DNA of 64,000 nucleotides from Streptomyces griseoviridis (GCF_005222485.1 NZ_CP029078.1:310001-374000), one strand, 5' to 3'. Shown: positions 29,782 to 38,651, counted from the first letter of the stretch. A program made the numbers and translations. The notes: a model not told the origin generated them from the sequence alone.

Positions 29782-30996
29782 GTGAGACGACTCCGCGCAT
29801 GCCTCGCCGCGCTCACCGCGGTCACCGCCGCGGCCGCCGCGACGACCGCCCTGGTGGCGACCGACGCGTCCGGCGCGACCACCGCGTTGAGCGACCGGTG
29901 GTACGCCGCCGCCCCCTATCTGATGCCGCTCGACAACAACCCGCCCGACCCGGCCGCCATCATGGACGCCACCGGACTCAAGGCGTTCCAGCTCGCGTTC
30001 GTCCTCGCCCCCAACGGCGGCGGCTGCACCCCGACCTGGGACGGCACCGCCGCCGTCTCCTCGGACACCGCCGTCCAGTCGGCCGTCGCCGCGATCCGGG
30101 CGAAGGGCGGGGACGTGTCCGTCTCCATCGGCGGCTACGGCGGCACCAAGCTCGGCCAGGCCTGCGCGGACCCCGCCGCGACGGCCGCCGCCTACCAGCA
30201 GGTCGTCACCAAGTACGGCCTGCACGCCATCGACTTCGACCTGGAGGAGCCGGAGTACGAGAACACCGCGGCGATCAGGAACGAGATCGGCGCCGCGAAG
30301 ATCCTCCAGCAGAACAACCCCGGGCTCTACGTCTCCGTCACCACCGCGGGCACGGCGGACGGCACCGGCTGGTTCGGCAAGCAGATGCTGCTGGAGGCCA
30401 AGTCCCAGGGCTTCACGCCGAACAACTTCTCCATCATGCCGTTCGACGGCGGGTTCGGCGGGGCCGCGGCCCAGACCGGCGCGCTGACCGCCTTCAACCA
30501 GATCCTCCAGTCGACCTTCGGCTGGGACCAGGCCACCGCCTACGCCCACGAGGGCTTCTCCGGCATGAACGGGCGCAGCGACACCGGGGAGTTCTTCACC
30601 CAGGCCGACTTCGGGACCGTCCTCGCCTACGCCACGAGTCACCACATGGACCGCTTCACCTTCTGGTCCCTGAACCGGGACCGCCCGTGCACCCCGGTCG
30701 ACAACAACGGCAAGACGTCGGGCACGTGTTCGAGCGTGGCGCAGAACGCGTGGGACTTCGCGAAGTACTCGGTCACCTTCGCGGGCGCCACCCCGCCGGA
30801 GTCCACCCCGACCCCGACCCCGACGCCGACGGACCCGCCCACCGGGTGCGGGACGGCGTGGAGCGCGACCGCGGTCTACACCGCGGGCGCCGAGGTCTCC
30901 TACGCCCACCACACCTGGAAGGCCAAGTGGTGGACGCAGAACGAGACGCCGGGCGCGGCCGAGTGGGGCCCCTGGCAGGACGAGGGCGCCTGCTGA
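29782..30996 (+). CDS. Secreted GH18 chitinase with C-terminal chitin-binding domain
   Basis: The protein has 404 residues. A Sec signal peptide (to about residue 33) leads into a compact GH18 barrel: VSVSIGGYGG near 115 and HAIDFDLEEPEYEN near 152, the DxxDxDxE-type catalytic motif with Glu as acid, then the FTFWSLNRDRPC strand. A Pro/Thr linker (about 342-355) joins a 45-residue CBM5/12-type domain (AWSATAVYTAGAEVSYAHHTWKAKWW...). It cleaves chitin outside the cell. The GTG start follows GGAGGTAC. Two DasR boxes upstream indicate control by GlcNAc-phosphate. A long hairpin at 31025-31067 ends the transcript. Confidence 0.94.
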   Translation: MRRLRACLAALTAVTAAAAATTALVATDASGATTALSDRWYAAAPYLMPLDNNPPDPAAIMDATGLKAFQLAFVLAPNGGGCTPTWDGTAAVSSDTAVQSAVAAIRAKGGDVSVSIGGYGGTKLGQACADPAATAAAYQQVVTKYGLHAIDFDLEEPEYENTAAIRNEIGAAKILQQNNPGLYVSVTTAGTADGTGWFGKQMLLEAKSQGFTPNNFSIMPFDGGFGGAAAQTGALTAFNQILQSTFGWDQATAYAHEGFSGMNGRSDTGEFFTQADFGTVLAYATSHHMDRFTFWSLNRDRPCTPVDNNGKTSGTCSSVAQNAWDFAKYSVTFAGATPPESTPTPTPTPTDPPTGCGTAWSATAVYTAGAEVSYAHHTWKAKWWTQNETPGAAEWGPWQDEGAC

Positions 30997-31024
30997 CCGG
31001 ATGACGGGCCCGGCCGTCGCGGCA

Positions 31025-31067
31025 CCGCGCTCCGGGCCGGCCTCCGGGAGGCCGGCCCGGAGCGCGG
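31025..31067. terminator. Bidirectional hairpin terminator
   Basis: A perfect 19-bp stem (31025-31043 with 31049-31067) and a 5-base loop lie between the convergent chitinase and lectin-like genes, within 30 bp of one stop and 9 bp of the other. Confidence 0.85.
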
Positions 31068-31075
31068 AAGGCGGC

Positions 31076-31378
31076 TCAGACCGTGCTCGCGATCCAGCCG
31101 ATCGTCTCGGTCGTGTGCGATCCGTCGCTGAGTGCTCTGCCGCTGCCGACCAGTTCGTTGATGCGGATCTTGAAGCCGGTCCGGGTGACGTCGGCGATGC
31201 GCAGGCCCGGGGTGTCGGGTCCGTTGAACGTCTGGACGAACGGAACGACGATCACGTCCGCTCCGGACGGGAACGGCGTGGGGAAGGTGACCTGAGTGAA
31301 CGTCGTGGTGACGCCACCGTTCACCTCGGTGGCGCTGCCGGAGTTCAACTGGAGCTTGCCGGTCAGGGTCATACTCAT
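31076..31378 (-). CDS. Small H-type-lectin-like domain protein
   Basis: This 100-residue single beta domain starts MSMTLTGKLQLNSGSATEV. Its core reads FTQVTFPTPFPSGADVIVVP, then RIADVTRTGFKIRINE and the ending TTETIGWIAS. The spaced phenylalanines, the gF-x-v strand and the final WIA are the marks of the H-type lectin fold, which forms hexamers and binds sugars, especially GalNAc/GlcNAc, in other organisms. It has no signal peptide. AGGAGG upstream supports the ATG at 31378. It is convergent with the chitinase, sharing only a terminator. Sugar binding is inferred from the fold. Confidence 0.7.
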   Translation of the reverse strand: MSMTLTGKLQLNSGSATEVNGGVTTTFTQVTFPTPFPSGADVIVVPFVQTFNGPDTPGLRIADVTRTGFKIRINELVGSGRALSDGSHTTETIGWIASTV

Positions 31379-31974
31379 GGCTTCTGCCTCCTGCTCGACG
31401 GCCGTCGGCCCGCGCCGTGGTGACGCCACCGTGCCGACGGCGGTTGCGCCGCTCCCGTTCGAGGCGGCTGGTGGGGAACTGCCCTGCCCGGAAGGTGTTT
31501 AGAGGGCAAGTCGCCCATTCGGGGCAGATGCCGACCGACCCCTTGCCAGAAGGGCCCTCCGACTCACGTCCGCGCCGGGCCCCCTACGGCTCGGGGCGGC
31601 GCCCTCAACGCCCTCACCGCCCTCACCCGCGATGACCCCGATCCGCCGGGCCGCGTCGACGAGGCGGCCGACCAACACGACTCGTCGCGGGCGGCGCCCG
31701 CCGACAACTCGGCGCCCTCGGACCGATCACCGCGCCCCGGCCACCTCAACTCGACCGCCATTGGCCGGAATTACCCCCTCCGCCTCGCCACCGCACGCTT
31801 CCCACCGGCGCGTTCCGATTGCCGGACACCCTCTGGTCCGCGCGGCGAATGGCGATAAACTGCGCCCGCGCGGTGTCCGCCGCGCCCCGTTCGTCCAACC
31901 GCGGGAACCCGTCACGTCGGTACGGCGTCCCTGTGGCTGCACAATGCACGGATCTCTCTTGGGGGGCGGTCGCC
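31379..31974. other. Divergent intergenic region, no gene seen
   Basis: It lies between the lectin-like and zinc-ribbon genes and must hold both promoters. The part from 31740 to 31960 is less GC-rich (for example GCGATAAACTGCGC near 31849). Open frames here lack start signals. Confidence 0.5.
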
Positions 31975-32634
31975 GTGAGCACCGAGATCTACTTCAGCAG
32001 CAACTACCGTGACCTGTGCGTCGAGCACGGCACGGGCGCCGGCTTCCAGTTCGAGTTCTCCTGCTCGCGCTGCCAGGACACCTGGCGCTCGCCGTTCGAG
32101 GCCTTCAGGGCCGGGCAGATGGCGGGCTGGCTGTCGCGCGGGGTGAACGCGGCCTGGTCGATCGTCGGCGGCGCGGGGCAGGGCGTCACCAACGCGGCCG
32201 ACGGACTGGCGGGCGCCAGCTACGGCAACCAGCGCGACGCCGCCTTCACCCGGGCGATAGAGAACGCGGAGGGCCACTTCCACCGGTGCCCCCGCTGCAC
32301 CGACTACGTCTGCGCCCGCTGCTGGAACGGCGCCCAGGGGCTGTGCCTGCACTGCTCACCCGACACCGCGGCCGAGGCCCAGGCCGCACAGCAACGGGGT
32401 CTCAACGACCGGGTGAGTCAGCGCTCCTACGACCTCGGACAGCAGCGCGGCCAGAGCTACGACGTGTCCACCCCGCGCCAGCTCGTCTGCCCCAACTGCT
32501 CGGCCGAGACCCGCGGCGGCGCCTTCTGCCAGGACTGCGGACACCGTCTCGCGCAGAGCGCGAGCTGCTCGGGATGCCGGCAGGACGTCCCGGAGGGCGC
32601 CGCCTTCTGCCCGTCCTGCGGCACCCGCAGGTGA
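31975..32634 (+). CDS. Multi-zinc-ribbon protein
   Basis: This 219-residue protein has four Cys clusters: CSRCQDTW near 30; CPRCTDYVCARCWNGAQGLC near 105; CPNCSAETRGGAFCQDCG near 168; CSGCRQDVPEGAAFCPSCG near 200. Each looks like a CxxC...CxxC zinc ribbon, the last two being a tandem double ribbon. A Gly/Ala-rich segment (AGQMAGWLSRGVNAAWSIVGG) lies between the first two and is weakly amphipathic. The GTG at 31975 follows GGGGGGCGG. The architecture suggests a protein- or nucleic-acid-binding adaptor; no enzymatic motif is seen. Confidence 0.82.
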   Translation: MSTEIYFSSNYRDLCVEHGTGAGFQFEFSCSRCQDTWRSPFEAFRAGQMAGWLSRGVNAAWSIVGGAGQGVTNAADGLAGASYGNQRDAAFTRAIENAEGHFHRCPRCTDYVCARCWNGAQGLCLHCSPDTAAEAQAAQQRGLNDRVSQRSYDLGQQRGQSYDVSTPRQLVCPNCSAETRGGAFCQDCGHRLAQSASCSGCRQDVPEGAAFCPSCGTRR

Positions 32635-32668
32635 CCCGGGTCTCCGGGCCACCTGCCGGAACCCCCGG

Positions 32669-34003
32669 CTAGCCGACGGTCCTGATCAGCTTCTTGTTGA
32701 CGAACTCCTCGATGCCGGGGCGGCCCAGCTCGCGCCCGAACCCGGAGCGCTTGACGCCTCCGAACGGCAGCTCGGCCCCCTCGGCGCCCACGCCGTTGAC
32801 GAAGACCATCCCGGCCTCGATGCGGTGCGCGACCCGCTCCGCCTGGGCCGGGTCGGTGGTGAAGACGTAGGAACCGAGGCCGTACGGGGTGTCGTTGGCG
32901 ATGCGGATCGCGTCGTCCTCGTCGGCGGCCGGGAAGACCATGGCGACCGGGCCGAACAGCTCCTGGCGGGCCGCGCTGTGCTCGGTGGTCAGTCCGGTGA
33001 GGACACCGGCCGGGAAGTGGGCGCCCTCGCGGCGGCCGGTGCTGTGCAGGGTGGCGCCCTCGGCGACGGCCGCGTCGACCTGCCGTCCCAGGTTCTCGGC
33101 GGCGGCCACCGACGACAGCGGCGCCCCGGTCGCCTCCTCGATGAGCCGCGCGGTGAACCGCTCCACGAACGGCGCGTACAGCTCCTCGACGACGACGAAC
33201 CGCTTGGCCGCGTTGCAGGCCTGGCCGGTGTTGTCGAGCCGGGCGGAGACCGCGGCGCCGACGACCGAGTCCAGGTCGTCGGTGGAGAGCACCACGAACG
33301 GGTCGGAGCCGCCGAGTTCCAGGACGGCCTTCTTCAGGTGCCGGCCCGCGATCTCCGCGACGGCGGCCCCCGCGCGCTCCGAGCCGGTGAGCGAGACGCC
33401 CTGCACCCGCGGGTCGGCGATCACGTCGGCGATCTGCTCGTTGGTGGCGTACACGTTGACGTACGCGCCGGCCGGGAAGCCGGCCTCGGCGAACAGCTTC
33501 TCCAGCAGCGCGGCGGTGGCCGGGCACTGCGGGGCGTGCTTGAGGACGATGGTGTTGCCGATCGCGAGGTTGGGCGCGGCGAACCGGGCGACCTGGTAGG
33601 CCGGGAAGTTCCACGGCATGATGCCGAGCAGCACGCCGACCGGGCTGCGGCGGATGACGGCGGTGCCCGGTCCCGAGGTGACGTCGAGCGGCTCGTCGGC
33701 GAGGAACTCCTCGGCGTGGTCGGCGTAGTAGTGGTAGATGTCGGTACAGAACCCGACCTCGCCCTCCGCCTCGGCGAGCGGCTTGCCCATCTCCCGGACG
33801 ATGCTCGCGGCGAGCGCGTCCCGGTGCTCGGCGTGCAGGTCGCCGAGCCTGCGCAGCAGCGCGGCGCGTTCGGCGACGGTGCTCGAACGGCCCCAGGCGG
33901 TGGCCCGGTGGGCGGCGTCGACGGCCTCCGTGACCTGGGCGTCGGTCGCGGTCGGGTAGGTCTCGACGACCTCGCCGGTGCGGGGGTCGGTGACGGCGTA
34001 CAT
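32669..34003 (-). CDS. Aldehyde dehydrogenase (succinate-semialdehyde dehydrogenase-like)
   Basis: This 444-residue NAD(P)+-dependent enzyme oxidises an aldehyde to the acid. Motifs are IMPWNFPAYQVARF near 123, SLTGSERAG, the catalytic Glu in VLELGGSDPFVV near 220, the catalytic Cys in NTGQACNAAKRF near 255 and QELFGPVAMVF. The length and PWNFP/QACNAA wording fit the short SSADH-like group. GGAGG four bases upstream fixes the start at 34003. It is the last gene of the permease-alcohol dehydrogenase-aldehyde dehydrogenase operon and would finish oxidation of the imported compound. Confidence 0.92.
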   Translation of the reverse strand: MYAVTDPRTGEVVETYPTATDAQVTEAVDAAHRATAWGRSSTVAERAALLRRLGDLHAEHRDALAASIVREMGKPLAEAEGEVGFCTDIYHYYADHAEEFLADEPLDVTSGPGTAVIRRSPVGVLLGIMPWNFPAYQVARFAAPNLAIGNTIVLKHAPQCPATAALLEKLFAEAGFPAGAYVNVYATNEQIADVIADPRVQGVSLTGSERAGAAVAEIAGRHLKKAVLELGGSDPFVVLSTDDLDSVVGAAVSARLDNTGQACNAAKRFVVVEELYAPFVERFTARLIEEATGAPLSSVAAAENLGRQVDAAVAEGATLHSTGRREGAHFPAGVLTGLTTEHSAARQELFGPVAMVFPAADEDDAIRIANDTPYGLGSYVFTTDPAQAERVAHRIEAGMVFVNGVGAEGAELPFGGVKRSGFGRELGRPGIEEFVNKKLIRTVG

Positions 34004-34038
34004 GGTGCCTCCAGGTGTGGGGGTGACGGTCGGCGGGT

Positions 34039-35139
34039 TCACGGTTCGAGGATGGTCCGCACGCCGGTGCGGGAGCGGAGGTCGTCGAAGGCCTCCGCCG
34101 CCTCCGCCAGCGGGCGTACCGTCCCGATCAGATCGTCCAACGGGAGGCGTCCCGCGAGGTGGAGGCGGGCCAGCTTCGGGATGTCGAGTTCCCCGACGCT
34201 CGAACCGTAGTTGCAGCCCAGGATACGTTTGCCCTGGTCGGCGAGGTCGAAGAGGTCGAAGGCCGCGGTCGCGCCGGTCGCCGCCATGCCGACGAGGACG
34301 GCGGCCCCGCCCGAGGTGAGCATGGCGGGAAGGGTCTCGACGACCTTCGGGCTGCCGATCGCCTCGAAGGCGTAGTCGACGCCTCCCAGGTGCTCCTGGC
34401 ACCAGGCGGCGACGTCGTCGCGGGAGCCGTCGAGGGTGTGGGTGGCTCCGAACTTCCGTGCCACGGCGAGCCGTTCGGGCGAGAGGTCGACGGCGATGAT
34501 CGGGTCGGCGCCGACCAGGGCGAGGCCCATCACCACGGAGAGGCCGACCCCGCCGGTGCCGATGACGACCGCGGACTCCCCCGGCCTGACGCCCGCGGTG
34601 TTGACGACGGCGCCGACGCCGGTGGTGATGGAGCAGCCGAGCAGCGCGCCGACGCTGAAGGGGAGTTCGTCGGGGACCTGCACGGCGGCCGTCTCGGGGA
34701 CGACCAGGCGGTCGGTGAAGGCGCCGAGCCCGAGGTAGGGCCAGATCTCCTCGCCGGCGGCGCCGGTGAAGGGGGTGGTGCCGTCGGGCAGGGTGTTGGC
34801 GACGGCCCGGGTGCCGGTGCACAGCCAGCCCTGGCCCGCGACGCACTTGCGGCAGCGCCGGCAGGGCGCGAACCAGGACAGCACCACATGGTCGCCCGGC
34901 CGCAGGGAGGTGACGCCCGCTCCGGTGCCCGTGACCACGCCCGCGGCCTCGTGGCCGAGGACGAGGGGGCGGTCGGTGGGCCAGTCGCCGGTGACGATGT
35001 GCAGGTCCGAGTGGCAGACGCCGGCGGCGCGGACCTCGATCTCGACCTCGCCGGGACCCGCGGGCCGCAGGGCCACCTCACGGGTGCCGAGACCGGTCTC
35101 GGGGTCGAACACGACGGCCGGGGAGAGCTTCGACGGCAT
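34039..35139 (-). CDS. Zinc-dependent alcohol dehydrogenase
   Basis: This 366-residue medium-chain alcohol dehydrogenase has catalytic zinc ligands in GVCHSDLH near 42, GHEAAG near 64 and LLGCS near 170. The structural zinc site is CRRCRKCVAGQGWLC near 93-107, and the cofactor loop is VIGTGGVGLSVVMG. The ADHIII-like organisation resembles aryl- or NDMA-type alcohol dehydrogenases. Its start shares one base with the permease stop (TGATG). The preceding permease and following aldehyde dehydrogenase suggest stepwise oxidation of an alcohol or amino alcohol to an acid. Confidence 0.92.
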   Translation of the reverse strand: MPSKLSPAVVFDPETGLGTREVALRPAGPGEVEIEVRAAGVCHSDLHIVTGDWPTDRPLVLGHEAAGVVTGTGAGVTSLRPGDHVVLSWFAPCRRCRKCVAGQGWLCTGTRAVANTLPDGTTPFTGAAGEEIWPYLGLGAFTDRLVVPETAAVQVPDELPFSVGALLGCSITTGVGAVVNTAGVRPGESAVVIGTGGVGLSVVMGLALVGADPIIAVDLSPERLAVARKFGATHTLDGSRDDVAAWCQEHLGGVDYAFEAIGSPKVVETLPAMLTSGGAAVLVGMAATGATAAFDLFDLADQGKRILGCNYGSSVGELDIPKLARLHLAGRLPLDDLIGTVRPLAEAAEAFDDLRSRTGVRTILEP

Positions 35140-36620
35140 CAGGACGCCTTCACTTCTTCGCTGGTGGGGGTGGGGGTGAGCTTGGTGTGGGGCTTGGCGG
35201 TGAACACGTAGAGGAGGCCGACGGCGAACAGCGCGGAGAAGACCAGGATCACGGCCCAGATCTGCACCCAGCTGCCGCCGACGGGCGCGAGTTCCGCGCG
35301 CGGCCAGGCGATGTTGACGGCCTCGAACAGCAGCCACAGCACGGCGACGACGTTGACGACGAGTCCGGCGCGGCCGAGCCGCAGCTGTCCGGCCGCCGGG
35401 TTCCAGCGCCCGCTGAGCCGGGCGACGAGCGCCACCACGGCGACGGCGAGGAAGACGAAGTAGAACCCGCCCGACCCGAACGCGATGAGGGTGGCCGCCG
35501 CGTTGCCGTTGAGGCCGAGGAGCAGGCCGAGCGCGGCGAGGACGGCCGTCACGATGAGGGAGACGTAGGGGATCTGGCGGGGTCCGACGGTGGCGAGCGT
35601 GCGGGAGAAGGGGAGCTGGCGGTCGCGGGCGAAGGCGTAGACGGCGCGGCCGATGTACGTCTGGATGGAGATCGCGCAGGCGAAGAACGCGATCAGGACG
35701 ACGACGATGAACGGCTTCTCGCTCCAGCCGCCGAGGCCGTCGGTCACGGCGTGGAAGACGGGGTCGGTGATGGCGCCGGAGACGGCGTCGGCGGGCTTGC
35801 GCAGCGCGAGCGTCACGGCGAGCCCGGTGAGCAGGACGGTGAAGGCGACGAAGAGGTAGGCGCGCAGCAGGGCGCGCGGCACGCTGCGGCGGGGCTGCTC
35901 GGTCTCCTCGGCGACCTGGGTGGTCGCGTCGAAGCCGAGGAAGGCCCAGCCGGCGACGGCGAGGCAGGTCAGCAGGCCCGCGGTGACGGAGCCGCCGGAG
36001 ATGTCCTGGGCGCCGAGGGTCTCGAAGAGGAGGGAGAAGCCGTGGTGGCGGACGAAGACCAGCAGGATCAGGCTGACCGCGATGGAGGCGACGCCCTCGG
36101 CGATGATGCCCGCGTTGAGGAAGTGCTTCACGGGGTTGACGCCGAGCAGGTTGATGCCGAGCGCGACGACGACGAAGACCACGCCGAGCAGCAGGTGGAC
36201 GCCGGTCGAGGGGGTGTCGTCGCCGCCCAGCATGGCGAGCCAGGTCGCGCCCAGGTAGGCCACGGTCGTCAGGGAGGCGACGGCCGAGGCGAGGTAGATC
36301 CAGCCGACCAGCCAGCCCAGGCGCGGTCCGGCGAGGCGGCGCACCCACTGGTAGACGCCGCCGGTGATCGGGAACTGTGAGGACAGTTCGGCGTAGACCA
36401 CGGCGACCAGCAGCTGGCCGAGGAAGGCGACGACGACGGCCCAGATCCAGCTGGGTCCCGCGAAGGCGAAGCCGAGCTGGACGACGGCGTAGATGCCGAC
36501 CACCGGGGAGATCGTCGCGAAGCCGATCGCGAACACCGCCCAGGCGGAGAGGCTGCGTCTCAGCTCCTGCTGGTAGCCGTACTCGGCGAGGTCACCGGCG
36601 TCGGTGCGGGTGTCGTCCAC
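35139..36620 (-). CDS. APC-superfamily amino acid/amine permease
   Basis: This 493-residue protein has about 12 membrane segments. The N-terminal family signature reads ELRRSLSAWAVFAIGFATISPVVGIYAV, and FLGFDATTQVAEETEQPRRSVPRA near 230 is typical of amine and GABA-type permeases. The GTG at 36620 follows AGGAG at seven bases. It is the first gene of the operon with the alcohol and aldehyde dehydrogenases, so it probably imports an amine, amino alcohol or amino acid they degrade. Confidence 0.9.
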   Translation of the reverse strand: MDDTRTDAGDLAEYGYQQELRRSLSAWAVFAIGFATISPVVGIYAVVQLGFAFAGPSWIWAVVVAFLGQLLVAVVYAELSSQFPITGGVYQWVRRLAGPRLGWLVGWIYLASAVASLTTVAYLGATWLAMLGGDDTPSTGVHLLLGVVFVVVALGINLLGVNPVKHFLNAGIIAEGVASIAVSLILLVFVRHHGFSLLFETLGAQDISGGSVTAGLLTCLAVAGWAFLGFDATTQVAEETEQPRRSVPRALLRAYLFVAFTVLLTGLAVTLALRKPADAVSGAITDPVFHAVTDGLGGWSEKPFIVVVLIAFFACAISIQTYIGRAVYAFARDRQLPFSRTLATVGPRQIPYVSLIVTAVLAALGLLLGLNGNAAATLIAFGSGGFYFVFLAVAVVALVARLSGRWNPAAGQLRLGRAGLVVNVVAVLWLLFEAVNIAWPRAELAPVGGSWVQIWAVILVFSALFAVGLLYVFTAKPHTKLTPTPTSEEVKAS

Positions 36621-36794
36621 GTTGGTTCTCCTGAGAGTGATGCGCGCGCGGTGCCTGGTGCCGTCGGCCGGGTGCGGGTCCCCGGCAGGGGTCCTGGGCA
36701 CCGGCGGTCCGGACGCGGCCCGCTCCCGCCCTGGCGGCGGGGTGCGGGGTGGGGGTCCCGGACGGCGGGTGGTGGTGCCCGGAGGTCCACGCTT

Positions 36795-36812
36795 ATTGGT
36801 CGCACGACCAAT
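36795..36812. promoter_or_regulatory. TetR-type operator 1
   Basis: ATTGGTCGCACGACCAAT is an inverted repeat with 8-bp arms and a 2-bp centre. It lies between the divergent permease operon and the TetR gene at 36840. Confidence 0.75.
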
Positions 36813-36818
36813 TGCTTT

Positions 36819-36836
36819 ATTGGTCGCATACTCAAT
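36819..36836. promoter_or_regulatory. TetR-type operator 2 (degenerate half)
   Basis: ATTGGTCGCATACTCAAT repeats operator 1 exactly 24 bp downstream. Its left arm is identical and the outer CAAT of its right arm is kept. It ends three bases before the TetR ATG, so binding would block translation or transcription of that gene. Confidence 0.65.
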
Positions 36837-36839
36837 AGC

Positions 36840-37496
36840 ATGCTCGTCATGACGTCAAGGGGTCCTGGGAAGCGGGTTCGCAAGGCACCGGCCGAACGGC
36901 GCGGCGAGATCGTCGCGGCCGCCGCGCGGGTCGGGCTCACCGAAGGGCTGGAGTGCGTCACCCTGCGCCGGGTCGCCGACGAGCTCGAAGTGCGCCCCGG
37001 GCTCGTCGGCCACTACTTCCCGGCCGCCGACACCCTGGTGGCCGAGGCGTTCACCGCCGCCACCACGAACGACCTGGACGCGCTGCTGCCGCCCGGCGCA
37101 CCCGGTCCCGGCGGCGACGCGACGGCGGTCCTGCGGCGCTTCTTCGCCCTCACCGGCAGCGCCGACTTCGACAACGTGAGCCGGCTCTGGCTCAACGCCC
37201 GGCACCTCTCGCGCTACCGGCCGGGGCTGCGCGAGCACGTCGTGGCGCTCGAGCTGCTCTGGTGCGGCCGGATCGAGGAGATCATCACCGCCGGGACCGG
37301 GACCGGCGCGTTCACCTGCGGCGACCCGTGGGCGGCGGCCGTGCGGATCCTGGTGGCGATCGACGGCGCGAGCGCCTACATCAACACCAGCGCCGACCGG
37401 CGCGGCCCGGCCGCGGGAGAGCTGGCCAGGACCCTCGCGGAGACGGAACTCGGCCTGGCCCCCGGCACCCTCGGGCCGTCCGGGGCGCCGGTCTAG
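36840..37496 (+). CDS. TetR-family regulator of the permease-dehydrogenase operon
   Basis: This 218-residue protein has its DNA-binding domain at about 20-65 (RRGEIVAAAARVGLTEGLECVTLRRVADELEVRPGLVGHYF). The helix-turn-helix and the VGHYF variant of the usual LYRYF motif recall BetI-like regulators. The C-terminal domain resembles the TetR_C group with LWLNARHLSRYRP. Two in-frame ATGs (36840, 36849) are possible. Its end overlaps the convergent lacI gene by four bases. The paired operators directly upstream indicate control of itself and the divergent operon. Confidence 0.88.
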   Translation: MLVMTSRGPGKRVRKAPAERRGEIVAAAARVGLTEGLECVTLRRVADELEVRPGLVGHYFPAADTLVAEAFTAATTNDLDALLPPGAPGPGGDATAVLRRFFALTGSADFDNVSRLWLNARHLSRYRPGLREHVVALELLWCGRIEEIITAGTGTGAFTCGDPWAAAVRILVAIDGASAYINTSADRRGPAAGELARTLAETELGLAPGTLGPSGAPV

Positions 37497-38533
37497 GCCG
37501 ACGCCCGCACGACCAGTTCCGGGTCGAAGACCAGTGAGGTCGGTTCGGTGCGGGCGCCGCGGATGTGTTCGTCGAGCAGTCCGGCCATCGCCGACGCCAT
37601 GTCCTCGACCGGCTGGCGGACGGTGGTCAGCGGCGGACGGCAGCCGACGGCCGCGCTGGAGTCGTCGAAGCCGACCACCGCCACGTCCTGCGGGACCCGT
37701 CTGCCCTGCTCGGCGAGGACCTGGCAGACGCCCTGGGCCATCAGGTCGTTCCCGGCGAACACCCCGTCCAGGTCGGGGTGTGCGGCCAGCAGCCGGGTCA
37801 TCGCGGCGCGGCCGCTCTCCAGGGTGAAGCCGCCCTCGGCGGACGGCACCCAGGGGCAGCCGTGGCGGGCCATCGCGTCGCGGAAGCCGTCCAGGCGCTC
37901 CTGGCTCGCGGGGACCGCGAGGGGGCCCGAGACGGTGGCGGTCCTGCGGCAGCCGCGCGCCAGCAGCCGGTCGGCGGCGAGCCGTCCGCCGTCCCGGTGG
38001 GCGAGGTCGACGTAGCTGAGCGCCACCGGCCGCGCGGGGCGGGCGAACAGCACGGCGGGCAGGCCGTTGTCGGCGAGCCGCGCGGGCAGCGGGTCGTCGC
38101 CGTGCGTGGAGACCACCAGCGCGCCGTCCGCGCTGCCCTGCCGCAGATACCGCACGACCTGCTCGCGGCTCTCCTCGGTCTCGGCGAACATCAGCACCGG
38201 GTGCATGGAGCGTGGCCGCAGATAGCCGACCACGCCGCTCACCACCCGGCCGAAGAACGGGTCGGCGAAGACCCGCGCGGTGAAGACGTCCTGGGTCTCC
38301 TCCGAGGCGTCACCGGCTCCCGAGACGACCAGCGCGACCGTCTCGGTGCGCCGGGTCACCAGGGAGCGGGCGGCCCGGTTGGGGGCGTAGCCGGTCCGGG
38401 CGATGGCCTGCCTGACCAGGTCCTGGATGGCGGGGTCGACGTTGCGGACGCCGTTGACGACCCGGGACACGGTGGCCCTGGAGACCCCCGCCTCCCGGGC
38501 GACGTCCTCCAGGGTCGGCGCCTGTCTGCTCAT
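37493..38533 (-). CDS. LacI-family regulator of the proposed beta-glucan regulon
   Basis: This 346-residue protein has an N-terminal helix-turn-helix and hinge (PTLEDVAREAGVSRATVSRVVNGVRNVDP, residues 6-34; YAPNRAARSLVTRRTETVALVV). A periplasmic-binding-like effector domain follows, with GVFAGNDLMAQGV and VAVVGFDDSSAAVGCRPPLTTVRQP. It is the fourth minus-strand gene after the DUF1996, clan-A glycosidase and GH3 genes. A palindrome with core AGAGCGCTCT lies 36 bp upstream of its start. The same core occurs at 44107 and 52534, making it the natural candidate for the regulator of all three sites; the sugar effector is unknown. Confidence 0.9.
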   Translation of the reverse strand: MSRQAPTLEDVAREAGVSRATVSRVVNGVRNVDPAIQDLVRQAIARTGYAPNRAARSLVTRRTETVALVVSGAGDASEETQDVFTARVFADPFFGRVVSGVVGYLRPRSMHPVLMFAETEESREQVVRYLRQGSADGALVVSTHGDDPLPARLADNGLPAVLFARPARPVALSYVDLAHRDGGRLAADRLLARGCRRTATVSGPLAVPASQERLDGFRDAMARHGCPWVPSAEGGFTLESGRAAMTRLLAAHPDLDGVFAGNDLMAQGVCQVLAEQGRRVPQDVAVVGFDDSSAAVGCRPPLTTVRQPVEDMASAMAGLLDEHIRGARTEPTSLVFDPELVVRASA

Positions 38534-38568
38534 GACGGCACCCTAACCGGCCGTCCCACCAGCGGTAT

Positions 38569-38578
38569 AGAGCGCTCT
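38569..38578. promoter_or_regulatory. LacI operator upstream of lacI (AGAGCGCTCT)
   Basis: AGAGCGCTCT is a 10-bp palindrome in the 118-bp gap between the GH3 stop and the lacI start. It is shorter than the two other copies, as is often so for autoregulation. Confidence 0.65.
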
Positions 38579-38651
38579 CCCGGTGCGGGGCCCGCTCGGG
38601 TCGGCCGACACGGCACCGCGCCTCGGCGCCGCCCGATCCGGACGACAGGCC

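Noticed and set aside
34004..34846. Aldehyde dehydrogenase frame extending into the alcohol dehydrogenase
   Set aside because: The frame stays open, but the residues are Arg/Pro-rich noise opposite a real gene in another frame. GGAGG marks the start at 34003.
37493..37496. Four-base overlap of convergent tetR and lacI ends as a regulatory feature
   Set aside because: Short convergent overlaps occur several times in this window (26293, 58681, 63067) and reflect compact packing.
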